From contig QENH01000196.1 of the NCBI GenBank assembly GCA_003336485.1, forward strand, positions 1 to 54,609: a stretch of DNA of 54,609 nt, read 5' to 3'. Position 1 is the first letter of the stretch. Each line of letters opens with the position of its first letter. A program made the position numbers and the translations under genes. The DNA is from Candidatus Methanophagales archaeon (GTDB taxonomy: Archaea; Halobacteriota; Syntropharchaeia; Alkanophagales; Methanospirareceae). Below, in pieces: positions 22,449 to 31,390 of this stretch. The notes below the pieces were generated by a model, which saw only the letters and a program-made list of their open reading frames with translations, had not been told where the DNA came from and did no database searches.

Positions 22449-23750
22449 ATGAAAAGAGGAAAGAACAGGAGAAAAATCGCAACTGCTGCAATAGCGATAG
22501 CATTGGCGGCGATAATGCTCAGTGCATTTCCGGCACAGGCACATATACCTGAGGGCTGGGTACCGATAGAGGAATGCTCGAAATACGTGGGTGGCGCAGG
22601 CGGTGCTGCAGGCGGTGCCGCAGGAAGCGGCACCGGTACAGATCATACCACAGACTTTGTATATAGAGCAATGGGCGATGCCATAGCTAACTTATGGGAA
22701 GGAACTATACCCCCGAGAAGTGGCATAAAGATAATCAGCAAACTGCCTAATACGGATGCTGAGCAAGTCATAGCGGTTATCGTGGGTATGCCAAAAGGAG
22801 ATGCCTTACCGGAATGGGAAAGTGATAATCCGGGTGAATACGAGATCAGACCACCAGAAGGAACAAGTGAGCACAACTTGAAACCGGAAAACTTCGAATT
22901 CACTTTTTTCGATATGAGGCGAGGCAAAGAATACGTATGGAAAGCAGAGGAGGAATTCCCGGATATATTCCCGGATGGCTATTTCGAGTTGAGGAATAAG
23001 AAGGCGGGAGGCGAAGAACTGAAGTGGTATGAAGAGAGTCAGCTTGCTGGTATGGAAGGCAAAATATCGCCTAAACTTATGGCGTCCATTGGGAAACGGG
23101 TATCAAATGAACTTCACGGCGATAAGAATAACCCTTGCGCGCACCATCTTGATGACGAAGTCGTAGGTACAGGGAGCAAGGAAGGTACCCTGCTTTATCT
23201 TACGGCCAAACTTGCAGAAAGCGGTGATAAAGGTGATTTAGAAGCACTCCGTGCGACGGTGGAGGAAGCCGATGAGCTTATAGCTCGGTTTCACGAGGTG
23301 GCACATAAGACCCTTCCCTCTCTAGCAGAAGAGACAGGCAAGGGCGAAGATATTGCAATCCTACTACACGACGGGCTCGGTCATAGCCTGATGGCTTCCA
23401 TATACCGAGTCAGCGACTATTTAGACGAACTCGAAAAGATAGAGGATGTAGAGCAGGTAAAGACAAAAGCAAGTGAGATGCTGGAGGAAGCGAAGAAGCT
23501 CAAAACGCTTGCGACTGAAGCGCATGTCCATTCTACAGATCCCGCAACAGTCTGGACCGAGCAATTGCCGTTAAAGTTGAAGGACGATAGAGAGACAGTC
23601 GCGATCAAGCATAGCGACCTGACGACATATCTTTCGCAATCAGGAGGTAAGCAAGAAGAGGAACAGGCTCCTATCGGCGGTGCAATATCATTTACAATAA
23701 TTGTTGTCGGGATTGCAGTAATTGGAATAGTCAGATATAGGCGAAAATAG
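22449..23750 (+). CDS. Membrane-anchored surface protein, unknown
   Basis: A 433-residue exported protein: basic start, signal peptide IALAAIMLSAFPAQA, a Gly/Ala-rich linker near 50-65, a beta-type domain with EFTFFDMRRGKEYVW and DGYFELRNKK, then helical C-terminal half with histidines (FHEVAHKTL, LLHDGLGHSLMA, EAHVHS), and a C-terminal transmembrane anchor IGGAISFTIIVVGIAVIGIV followed by RYRRK. No PGF-CTERM motif. The helical His-rich half resembles in style the protein at 21071. No family recognised. It lies 112 bp after that gene and directly before the feoA pseudogene, so a place in the iron island is likely but its function is unknown. Confidence 0.65.
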   Translation: MKRGKNRRKIATAAIAIALAAIMLSAFPAQAHIPEGWVPIEECSKYVGGAGGAAGGAAGSGTGTDHTTDFVYRAMGDAIANLWEGTIPPRSGIKIISKLPNTDAEQVIAVIVGMPKGDALPEWESDNPGEYEIRPPEGTSEHNLKPENFEFTFFDMRRGKEYVWKAEEEFPDIFPDGYFELRNKKAGGEELKWYEESQLAGMEGKISPKLMASIGKRVSNELHGDKNNPCAHHLDDEVVGTGSKEGTLLYLTAKLAESGDKGDLEALRATVEEADELIARFHEVAHKTLPSLAEETGKGEDIAILLHDGLGHSLMASIYRVSDYLDELEKIEDVEQVKTKASEMLEEAKKLKTLATEAHVHSTDPATVWTEQLPLKLKDDRETVAIKHSDLTTYLSQSGGKQEEEQAPIGGAISFTIIVVGIAVIGIVRYRRK

Positions 23751-23765
23751 GAGAATCTGAAAGAA

Positions 23766-23921
23766 ATGGAGAAGCAGTTGGGTGATATGTGAGTCGGCGA
23801 AAAGGGTAAAACTGCCCGTATAGAAGGAACTGGTGGTTTACGAAGGTGGATACTGGATATGGGTATCGTGAGGGGTGCGGAAATAGAGAGGGTAAGCGTT
23901 TTTTTTCTCTTTTTCCGATGA
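23766..23921 (+). pseudogene. Dead feoA copy
   Basis: Reads MEKQLGDM, then TGA (23790-23792), then VGEKGKTARIEGTGGLRRWI and MGIVRGAEIERV before running into a T-rich tail and a stop at 23919. It matches the start of the live feoA at 24994, where the stop position is arginine. The 3' half of the domain is missing. Confidence 0.8.
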
Positions 23922-24122
23922 CCAGCTCTTCATTGGTGAATTGCATGAATGAATGATACGTTATCACATCTGTATTGGCCAAATTAGAATAATAGTACAA
24001 ACACATATAAAGCATCCCTTACAGGCATACATATCGCTTATTCTCCTCAAGGGCCTTATTTTAAGATTCTGATCGCATTGAGTTGAGTTGACAGCACGAA
24101 AATCATCGGTTTTGTTCCAAAA

Positions 24123-24190
24123 CCTAACTTTTTTAGGTTTATTTTGCAAAACCGAATCTTTTTAGGCTAAGATTTTAGTATTCCTAACTT
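24123..24190 (+). promoter_or_regulatory. Iron box H, promoter of Feo operon 2
   Basis: CTAAC at 24124 and 24184 (60 bp), with CCTAA-N5-TTAGG, CCGAATC, TTTTTAGG, weak TATA GATTTTAGTA and CCTAAC. Like box G it has TTAGG in place of TTCGG. Confidence 0.72.
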
Positions 24191-24216
24191 TATATAGTAT
24201 ATGGCGTAGAGAAAAA

Positions 24217-24927
24217 ATGAAACAATTAGCTGAAGTCGAACCAGAAGTAGACGTAACAGTAAAGGCGATAGACGGTGGTCCGGAAGTAAAAGGAAACCTA
24301 GCGGATTTGGGTATTTCTGAAGGGACCGAACTTACAGTAGTTGCTACTGAGCCTGTGCATGTTCATGCGGGACCCATTGCATTAATTGTGTCAGCAGGAA
24401 GAGAAGCAGTCATAGCGCGCGGATGGGCCGATAAGGTCTATGTAGAGAAAGGCGGAGAAACACTTCCGCTTTTACGACTGGAGAATGGCGATAAAGGAAC
24501 GATAAAGACGTTAGAAGGGGGGAAGACTTTCGAAGATAACTTCTCTGTACTCGGCATAGAGAAAGGAGGCGAAGTTGAGTTCGTTCATCATCTCACTGAT
24601 GATACTCTTGTGTTCAAAATAGACGGCAATGAGATAAGCATGGGCGAAGGACAGGCATCGAAGGTGCTGATAGAACCTGACGGCGAATCCATACAGATAA
24701 ATTATCTCGGTGAAGGCGATAAAGCGAAGATAAGTAAGATAATCGGTGGTGATTCGCTTAAGGAGAAATTTGAACTGCTTGGAATGGTGGAAGGTAAAGA
24801 GATAACATTGGTCCGGAAGGAGGCGTCACATCCAAGTCCAAAAAGAGGGAGTTACGTGCTTGCAAAAATAGAGGGACAGCTTGTAACCATTGGACGAGGT
24901 CTCGCAGAGAAAGTTCGTGTGGAATGA
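24217..24927 (+). CDS. Triple FeoA-domain protein (Feo operon 2)
   Basis: Near-twin of the protein at 17405, also 236 residues with three FeoA domains: LADLGISEGTELTVV, SVLGIEKGGEVEFV and ELLGMVEGKEITLV mark the three turns, and each domain closes with a G.G/W.A.KV motif. Most differences are conservative (K/D, A/D) and cluster in domain 1 and 2. Intact frame and conserved residues argue that both copies are selected. Followed after 66 bp by another feoA; no strong hairpin separates them, unlike operon 1. Confidence 0.92.
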   Translation: MKQLAEVEPEVDVTVKAIDGGPEVKGNLADLGISEGTELTVVATEPVHVHAGPIALIVSAGREAVIARGWADKVYVEKGGETLPLLRLENGDKGTIKTLEGGKTFEDNFSVLGIEKGGEVEFVHHLTDDTLVFKIDGNEISMGEGQASKVLIEPDGESIQINYLGEGDKAKISKIIGGDSLKEKFELLGMVEGKEITLVRKEASHPSPKRGSYVLAKIEGQLVTIGRGLAEKVRVE

Positions 24928-24993
24928 TAATTGGAGCAGCGAATACGAAACAGCGAATGAATGAGATAGCGTAAGGAGTATAAACTAAAAAAA

Positions 24994-25230
24994 ATGGTGC
25001 AAAAGCAGTTGAGTGATATGCGGGTCGGCGAAAAGGGTAAAACCGCTCGTATAGAAGGAACTGGTGCTTTACGACGGAGGGTAATGGACATGGGCATCGT
25101 ACGGGGTGCGGAAATAGAGATGGTAAGAGATGCACCGCTTGGCGATCCTGTGGAGTTCCTTTTGAAAGGATATAACCTGACTTTACGGCGAGAGGAGGCG
25201 AAGACTATATGGCTAGAGGTAGAAGATTAA
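24994..25230 (+). CDS. FeoA, single domain (Feo operon 2)
   Basis: A 78-residue single FeoA domain: LSDMRVGEKGKTARI, RVMDMGIVRGAEIEMV, APLGDPVEFLLKGYNLTLRREEA. It has the classic DPVEF segment of bacterial FeoA (P.GDP..), which the operon 1 copies lack. Its end overlaps the next gene by 22 bp. Parent of the pseudogene at 23766. Confidence 0.92.
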   Translation: MVQKQLSDMRVGEKGKTARIEGTGALRRRVMDMGIVRGAEIEMVRDAPLGDPVEFLLKGYNLTLRREEAKTIWLEVED

Positions 25231-25655
25231 GAAGCGGGGGGCGAATTACTGGTGGTGAATTAATTGAACATCTCGACAAAGATATAGTGCATGTTCATGA
25301 GGACATAGAGCACGTAATCGCAGATCATACTGAACCAGGAGGTAGTGAAGTCCGAGAGCACCTGGAAGAAGTGGACAAGCATCTACACGATTTGATGGCG
25401 CACAGCAAGGACTTGAAGAACGCTATACCATTAGCGCTTCTTTCCGTAGGTGAAGAAGGCGAGATAGTAGAGATGAGGGGCGGAAGAGGGATGGTGCAGC
25501 GTCTCTCGGAGATGGGCTTCACTAATACAACAAGAGTAAAAGTTATCTCGTCATCTTCACCGGGACCTGTGCTTGTAGGAGTGCGGGATGCACGAATTGC
25601 ACTTGGTAGGGGCGTTGCAATGAAGATAATGGTAAATACAGGGGGAAAAAGGTAA
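25209..25655 (+). CDS. FeoA with histidine-rich N-terminal helix domain
   Basis: A 148-residue protein. Residues about 17-70 form a charged helical region with nine or so histidines (EHLDKDIVHVHEDIEHVIADH, then DKHLHDLMAHSKDL). Residues about 73-148 are a FeoA domain: LALLSVGEEGEIVEM, QRLSEMGFTNTTRVKVI, IALGRGVAMKIMV. The added His-rich part is not usual for FeoA and could hold ferrous iron near the transporter or sense it (inference). ATG 25209 overlaps the previous gene by 22 bp; no shorter start would keep the helix region, and codon use is regular across it. The FeoB G protein starts 2 bp after its stop. Confidence 0.85.
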   Translation: MARGRRLRSGGRITGGELIEHLDKDIVHVHEDIEHVIADHTEPGGSEVREHLEEVDKHLHDLMAHSKDLKNAIPLALLSVGEEGEIVEMRGGRGMVQRLSEMGFTNTTRVKVISSSSPGPVLVGVRDARIALGRGVAMKIMVNTGGKR

Positions 25656-25657
25656 AG

Positions 25658-26359
25658 ATGTTAACAGTAGCATTGATAGGGAATCCAAATGTGGGCAAGA
25701 CAGAGATCTTCAACTGGCTTACCGGACTGAAACAGCACGTGGGTAACTGGCCCGGTGTGACAGTGGAGAAGAAGACCGGTAAATGCAAGTATAATGGCGA
25801 AGAGATGGAGATTGTTGATTTGCCCGGCACGTACAGTCTTACTGCTAATGCCCTTGATGAATTAGTGGCAAGGGACTATATAGTAGAGGAGAAGCCGGAT
25901 GTCGTGGTTGACATTGTGAATGGTACGAGTCTGGAGCGGAACCTATATCTAACACTTCTCCTATTGGAGTTGGAAGCGAACGTCGTGGTCGCGTTGAACC
26001 AGTGGGACATAGTAAAAGGGCGAGGTACCGAGATAGAGCTGGATAAACTGTCTGAATTTCTCGGTGTGCCCGTAGTGCCAACAGTTGCAACCACGGGCGA
26101 AGGCCTAAAAGAGTTGAAAGCGGTTGTACTGACAGCGGCGAGGAACAAAGAAAGGAGACGAAAAGTAGTGTTGGGTTATGGCGAAGACATAGAATCGTTG
26201 ATAAAAAAGGTAGAGAATGAGATTAGCAAGGATGATAGTTTGTCGAAAAAGTATCCACCTAGATGGCTTGCGATAAAAACGTTAGAGAAAGACGCGAAAG
26301 TATTGGAACTGATAGAGAATAGCCATTATAGAGACGAGATAATGGCGGTAGCGAAATAG
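25658..26359 (+). CDS. FeoB G protein, free-standing (Feo operon 2)
   Basis: The 233-residue GTPase part of FeoB: G1 GNPNVGKT at 8-15, G2 WPGVTVE near 31-37, G3 DLPG at 54-57, G4 NQWD near 114-117 and TGEGLKEL. Residues about 160-233 form the helical GDI-like region present in full-length FeoB, so this is the complete cytosolic part without the membrane domain. It is closer to canonical FeoB (VGNWPGVTVE) than the operon 1 copy. The permease starts 1 bp after the stop, indicating that a single feoB was split by a stop/start and remained coupled. Confidence 0.93.
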   Translation: MLTVALIGNPNVGKTEIFNWLTGLKQHVGNWPGVTVEKKTGKCKYNGEEMEIVDLPGTYSLTANALDELVARDYIVEEKPDVVVDIVNGTSLERNLYLTLLLLELEANVVVALNQWDIVKGRGTEIELDKLSEFLGVPVVPTVATTGEGLKELKAVVLTAARNKERRRKVVLGYGEDIESLIKKVENEISKDDSLSKKYPPRWLAIKTLEKDAKVLELIENSHYRDEIMAVAK

Positions 26360-26360
26360 A

Positions 26361-27662
26361 ATGAGTGAAGTTTTTGGTGAAGATCCGGAAGTGATACTTG
26401 CAGAGAGGCGATACGATGCGATAGCGAAAATAATGGAATCCGCAGTGAGGAGGAAGGAGAGTAAGTGGACGTTCACAGATATGCTTGACCATGTATTCTT
26501 GCACAAAGCGCTTGGAATCCCGATTTTCTTGGCCCTGCTATGGGCCGTTTTTCAGTTCACATTCGCGTTCTCAGAGCCGTTCATGGTGATGGTAGAGATC
26601 TTCTTTGGCTGGCTCGGCGGTTTAGCTGCGGATGGGATAGCGAACCCGCAACTTGCATCATTCGTAGCCGATGGTATCTGTGGTGGACTTGGCTCAGTGT
26701 TAGTATTTGTCCCGCCGATTTTTATGCTGTTCCTTGCTCTCGCTATATTAGAGGACAGTGGCTACTTGTCACGGGCGGCGTTTGTCATGGACCGAGTAAT
26801 GTATAGGTTGGGCCTGCACGGACGATCGTTCATACCGATGATAAGCGGGTTTGGCTGTAATATTCCCGCGATCATGGCGACTCGCAGCATAGAGAATGAG
26901 AAGGACCGGATGATTACTATATTGGTGAACCCACTAATCAGTTGTGGAGCAAGGCTACCGGTATATGTGCTCGTTGGTGGTGCGCTGTTTGGTGCTGCTG
27001 CAGGGAGTGCCGTATTTGCCATGTACGTGCTTGGTATCGCGCTGGCAATTTTAATGGCACTGATATTCCGAAAGACGCTATTCAAAGGAAAACCGGCACC
27101 TTTTGTGCTCGAACTGCCGCGTTACATGGTGCCGAAGGCGAAGACTGCGATTCTGCACATGTGGGAGCGCGGAAAAGAGTTCTTGAAAAGAGCAGGGACG
27201 ATCATATTCGTTGTAGTAGTACTGCTCTGGTTCCTTTCAGTATATCCCTGGGCAGCAACAAATGGCGGTGAGATTATAGAGAACTCTTATGTAGCAGGAC
27301 TTGGAAAGGCAATCCAGCCGATATTCGCGCCTTTTGGCTGGGACTGGACGACAAGCGTTGCGATTATATTCGGATTCTTAGCGAAAGAGGTAGTAGTAGC
27401 CACTTATGCTTTGCTGCTGGGAGTAGGAGAAGAAACCGTGGGCGATGCACTCGTGAGTATGGGTATATTCACACCACTAACAGGATTTGCATTCATGGCG
27501 TTCGTATTGATCTACGTGCCTTGCGTGGCGACAATAGGAGCAATATGGCGAGAGACGAATTCATGGAAGTGGCCAGTGTTTACGATGGTCTACCTGACCG
27601 TACTGGCATTCATCGTTTCCGGGTTGATCATAGGAATAGGGCGCTTGTTAGGATTTACATGA
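26361..27662 (+). CDS. FeoB permease subunit, canonical type (Feo operon 2)
   Basis: Membrane part of FeoB, 433 residues. Family motifs are intact: ILEDSGYLSRAAFVMDR, GLHGRSFIPMISGFGCNIPA then MATR, INPLISCG-type loop (VNPLISCGARLPVY), the second block GWDWTTSVAIIFGFLAKEVV and YVPCVATIGAIWRET. About nine transmembrane helices. Ferrous iron uptake across the cytoplasmic membrane together with the G protein at 25658. Together with the FeoA proteins before it and the small membrane protein after it, this is a full transporter independent of operon 1. Confidence 0.94.
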   Translation: MSEVFGEDPEVILAERRYDAIAKIMESAVRRKESKWTFTDMLDHVFLHKALGIPIFLALLWAVFQFTFAFSEPFMVMVEIFFGWLGGLAADGIANPQLASFVADGICGGLGSVLVFVPPIFMLFLALAILEDSGYLSRAAFVMDRVMYRLGLHGRSFIPMISGFGCNIPAIMATRSIENEKDRMITILVNPLISCGARLPVYVLVGGALFGAAAGSAVFAMYVLGIALAILMALIFRKTLFKGKPAPFVLELPRYMVPKAKTAILHMWERGKEFLKRAGTIIFVVVVLLWFLSVYPWAATNGGEIIENSYVAGLGKAIQPIFAPFGWDWTTSVAIIFGFLAKEVVVATYALLLGVGEETVGDALVSMGIFTPLTGFAFMAFVLIYVPCVATIGAIWRETNSWKWPVFTMVYLTVLAFIVSGLIIGIGRLLGFT

Positions 27663-27687
27663 ATGTCTTAGGAGGAACTAAGATAAA

Positions 27688-28107
27688 ATGACAGATTTTG
27701 AGATTGGGAAAGGGAAGACGATAGGACTATATGCAGCAATTCTTGGCGTTTTGTATCTTGCCATTGGAGTGATAGAGGTGTTTGGTGGTGCCGGAGATGC
27801 AATACCCGGTGATCTGTTCGGTGGGCTCGCATTGGTAGTAATAGCAGCGACGTTTCTGAACGGCGTGAAAAGGGCTTTTGACGGTGAGCATATTGGCTTG
27901 TCGTTCATTATCGGCGGGCTGTTCCTCGCGGCAGTTTTCGGTATACTGTATTTGCTGTTGATGGGTGCCGATGGGCTGATGTTCTTGCTTGGCGAAGCGG
28001 AGGAGTTCTCAGTACTTGCTGATTTCCGACCTGCAATCTGGCTCTTCATTTTGGCGCTACCGCTGGCATATCTGGCGAAGGCAATGACGAAGGAAGTGAC
28101 GTGGTGA
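27688..28107 (+). CDS. Small Feo-operon membrane protein
   Basis: A 139-residue protein with four transmembrane helices (GLYAAILGVLYLAIGVIEVF; GGLALVVIAATFL; LSFIIGGLFLAAVFGILYLL; AIWLFILALPLAYLA). Ribosome site GGAGG precedes the ATG and the gene begins 25 bp after FeoB. No family recognised. It occupies the same place as the gene at 20465 in operon 1. End of the operon; the next gene is convergent. Confidence 0.65.
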   Translation: MTDFEIGKGKTIGLYAAILGVLYLAIGVIEVFGGAGDAIPGDLFGGLALVVIAATFLNGVKRAFDGEHIGLSFIIGGLFLAAVFGILYLLLMGADGLMFLLGEAEEFSVLADFRPAIWLFILALPLAYLAKAMTKEVTW

Positions 28108-28188
28108 GGATGTGAGCGAGTAGGAAAATTATTTTGAAAACCGAGGCTACAGAGTTGGTAAGCGGCATTTACACATATTTGAGCATTG

Positions 28189-31165
28189 CTATTTTGAACG
28201 CTTTAGTAGCCCGGATATTACATCTCCTGCTACCCCTACGGGGACGAGAATCCACCCGGCCAGTACCAGCAATGTTGCAAAGGTAGTAAACTTTATGCCC
28301 AACACCGGTATAATTAGGGAGGACGGTTCCAAATCTGCCCCGGATGGGATTTCTACTACCGGCAGAAATGTGTTTAAACTGACCCAAAAAGCCTCCGACC
28401 AAGGGAGGGCAGCATGAGAACTCATCATAGAGTGTGGTTGAATATCCAGCGTAACTGCTCCCTCAAGATGGAAGATGATTGTTCCAATTATAAGGATAGG
28501 AACGATGGTAAATAAGAGGCGATAGTACCGAACTCCGTATCCCGTCAGCATCCAGTGGAAACGATCAAATAGCCAAGCACCATGCTTTCGTAAAGCACTA
28601 CGTAGCCAAGCACCCCAAGCACCATGCTTTCGTAAAGCACTATGTAGCCAAGCACCCCAAGTTCGGTATATGTTTAGCTTGCCCTGCTTCTTCTTGACGT
28701 TTAGATAGAATGTTCTGCCATCACTGATTTTTAGGGTTGCTTTTTTCTTTATCGCATCTAGTATTATTTCAGATCGTTTTTCATCCTTAGAAATGCTGAG
28801 GGTCTTACCATCATTGGATTTACGGATTTCTGCATTTTCCGTCCATCCAATATCGAGATCATCCTTGAGGAACTTTCTGAGCTTTTCATCATCGTCTCCG
28901 GGAACGCAGTCCCAGCTAAACAAATACATTCGTATTGCGATATTTTCGGTATACTCTCGACACTTCCGCATATAATACACATCATTTGCAAGTCTGACCT
29001 TTCCAGCCCTGCGGAAGGTCTCTTCAAGCTGAGTAAAGGGTTGCTGATCGTATGGTCCGAGATGTTCCATCAGTTGTTTCCAGAAGGAGATGGGTTGAAA
29101 GCGATCGTAGATACATCCTCGTAAGTCAATATTTTTACTGAATTGGACATTTGGTTCTCCCCAAAAGACTGTCTTAAGAGTGGAGTCTTGAAAGCTGACG
29201 TCATTGTCAAATATCGTTCCCTCAAAATGGCTTTCTCTCTCGATCTGGGCACTGTTGAAGTAAACCTGCTGCTTAAACTCTGCTCCCTGGAACTCAGCAT
29301 TACTACCGATGCGTGCGCTTCCAAAGTCGACCTCATCAAAAATAGTTGATTTAAAGAGAGCATCCCCCTCGATCTGGGCCCCGTTGAAGCTAGCCCGTCC
29401 TTTAGGCTTAGCTCTAGTGAAGAGAAGTGGAAAGCGTTTAAAAAGACGTTCTACGCTGTTGAAGCTAGCCCGTCCCTTAAACACTGCTCCCGTGAACACA
29501 GCATTACTACCGATTCGTGCACTTCCAAAGTTAGCCTCACCCTTAAAAGTAGCCGGATTAAAGAAAGCAGACTCCTCGATCTGGGCACTGCTGAAGCTAG
29601 CCTGTTGCTTAAACGTGGCTCCAGTGAACTCAGCAGTACTACCGATTCGAGCACTTATAAAGTCCGCATCACCCTCAAAAGTAGCCGGATTAAAGAAAGC
29701 AGACTCCTCGATCTGGGCTCCGTTGAAAATAGCCTGTTTCATAAACTCGGCTCCAGTGAAATCAGCAGTACTACCGATTCGAGCACTTATAAAGTCGGCA
29801 TTTCCCTCAAAAGTAGCAAGGTTAAAGAAAGCAGACTCCTCGATCTGGGCTCTGTTGAAGCTAGCCTTTTTCTTAAACACTGCTTCAGTGAACTCAGCAT
29901 TACTACCGATTCGTGCACTTCCAAAGTTAGCCTCACCCTTAAAAGTAGCCGGATTAAAAAAAGCAGATTCCTCGATCTGGGCTCGGCTGAAAATAGCCTG
30001 TTGCTTAAACTCGGCTCCAGTGAAATCAGCAGTACCACCGATTCGAGCACTTATAAAGTCGGCCTTTCCCTCAAAAGTAGCTGATTTAAAGAAAGCAGAC
30101 TCCTCGATCTGGGCTCCGTTGAAGTTAGCCTCTTTCTTAAACACTGCTTCAGTGAACTCAGCAGTACTACCGATTCGTGCACTTCCAAAATTGGCATCAC
30201 CCCCAAAAGTAGCAGGATTGTATATGTTTAGCTTGCCGTTCTCCTTTTTAACTTTTAGCTCGTGGATTCTGCCATCAGTGATTTTTAGGGTTGCTTTTTC
30301 TTTCTTCTCATCAATTATTATTTCGGCTGAGTATTCATCCTTAAAGATGCTGATGGTTTTGCCGTCATCAGATTTGAGGATTTCTGAATTTTCCGCCCAG
30401 CCAATATCGAAATCATCCCTGAGGAACTTCTTGAGTTTCTTGTCATCGTCGCCGGGAACGCTGTCCCAGCTAAACAAATACGCGGTATTTAAAAAAGCTG
30501 AGCCCTTGATCTGGGCACTGCTGAAGATAGCTTGTTTCTTAAACGTGGCTCCATTGAACTCAGCAGCCCCATTGATCTGGGCTCCGCTGAAGCTAGCTAG
30601 TTGCTTAAACGTGGCTCCCGTGAACTCAGCATTACTACCGATTCGTGCGCTTTCAAAGTCTGTCTCACTCCCAAAAATGCTTTTACCAAACTCAATCTTT
30701 TTTTTTGAAGATTCCATCTTCAAATGTAACCTCTTTCTTGAATGTTGTAGACCGACTGTAAAAAACACCCATAACAGTGATATCAGAAAATTTTGCTTTT
30801 TCACAAAAAGTTGCCCCATCCAAAAATAGATCCTTCTCTACCGTGACTGTAGTAACGGTGACATCTGGTTCAAATATCGAGTTCTCAAGGTTCAGGACTC
30901 GTTTGAAAGTCACATACGACCAATCAATAGGACCTCTTATCTTTGTGCGCTGAATGGTAACCACGCCTTCGGCATTTATGGATTTAAGTATGAGAGGACC
31001 CTCAATCACCGCATTAATTATTTCTACATCCTTACCATCTTTGATGGCATCTACGACCCTTTCAGCAGTAATGGGATCATTCTCTTTTCTTTCCTCGCTC
31101 CATGTATCAGGAAGGATATACTTAAAGACGGAGGATGTTACTTTCTTTATCCCTTCTTCACACAT
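28189..31165 (-). pseudogene. Pentapeptide-repeat membrane protein, one frameshift at a poly-A run
   Basis: Two frames together encode about 990 residues. The first (31165-30692) starts MCEEGIKKVTSSV and enters A(D/N)(L/F)xx-type repeats; the second (to 28189) continues with many F.GA.F and F.SA.IGS.A units, ending in a membrane part (LLFTIVPILIIGTIIF, then FWVSLNTFLPVVEIPSG like a pore loop, and two more helices). The frames meet at nine A (30699-30707 on the plus strand as T); eight A would read FKKKIEFGKSIF and restore one protein. A block of about 90 residues (LFSWD.VPGDDD to KLNIY) occurs twice, and a RKHGAW unit three times. This looks like a channel-type protein with a beta-helix sensor. 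Whether the shift is real, phase-variable or a sequencing slip is open. Confidence 0.7.
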
Positions 31166-31390
31166 GAGGTAGTTCTCCGATTTTTGCGGTATTTACTACT
31201 TGGAGGTATTCAATCGCCCCACTATACTTAATTACGGGGCCTGTACTTAAACACGAAAGCAATTGATATATAAAAGCTTTTCGAGTTTTCATGACGTCAA
31301 CTTGTTGGATGTTGAGACTAGCAGCCCTAACAACATCATTTAACTTATCGAAAATTAGAGATGTTATAGTATTTCAGACGATGTAAAAAA

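Larger units (their letters stand above)
23969..24927 (+). repeat. Segmental duplication, copy 2 (promoter plus triple-feoA gene)
   Basis: Second copy of the block at 17167-18115, from the upstream TCTGTATT segment through box H and the triple-feoA gene. Differences are scattered substitutions; the reading frame is intact. Confidence 0.85.

Noticed and set aside
2748-24190. The iron boxes as riboswitches or structured RNA leaders
   Set aside because: The expected transcription starts lie downstream of nearly the whole element and several start codons follow within about 25-50 bp, so most of it is not transcribed; fixed 60-bp spacing fits DNA binding better.
29309-30829. A 506-codon open frame on the plus strand opposite the pentapeptide-repeat gene
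   Set aside because: Its repeated sequence (KLASPLKVAGLKKADSSIW-like) is the antisense image of the pentapeptide repeats; repeats keep the opposite frame open without coding.
31324-31333. CCCTAACAAC upstream of the second FeoC-like gene, resembling the end of an iron box
   Set aside because: No TTAGG at the right distance, no CCGAAC block and no TATA; only a half-site, so not counted as a ninth box.
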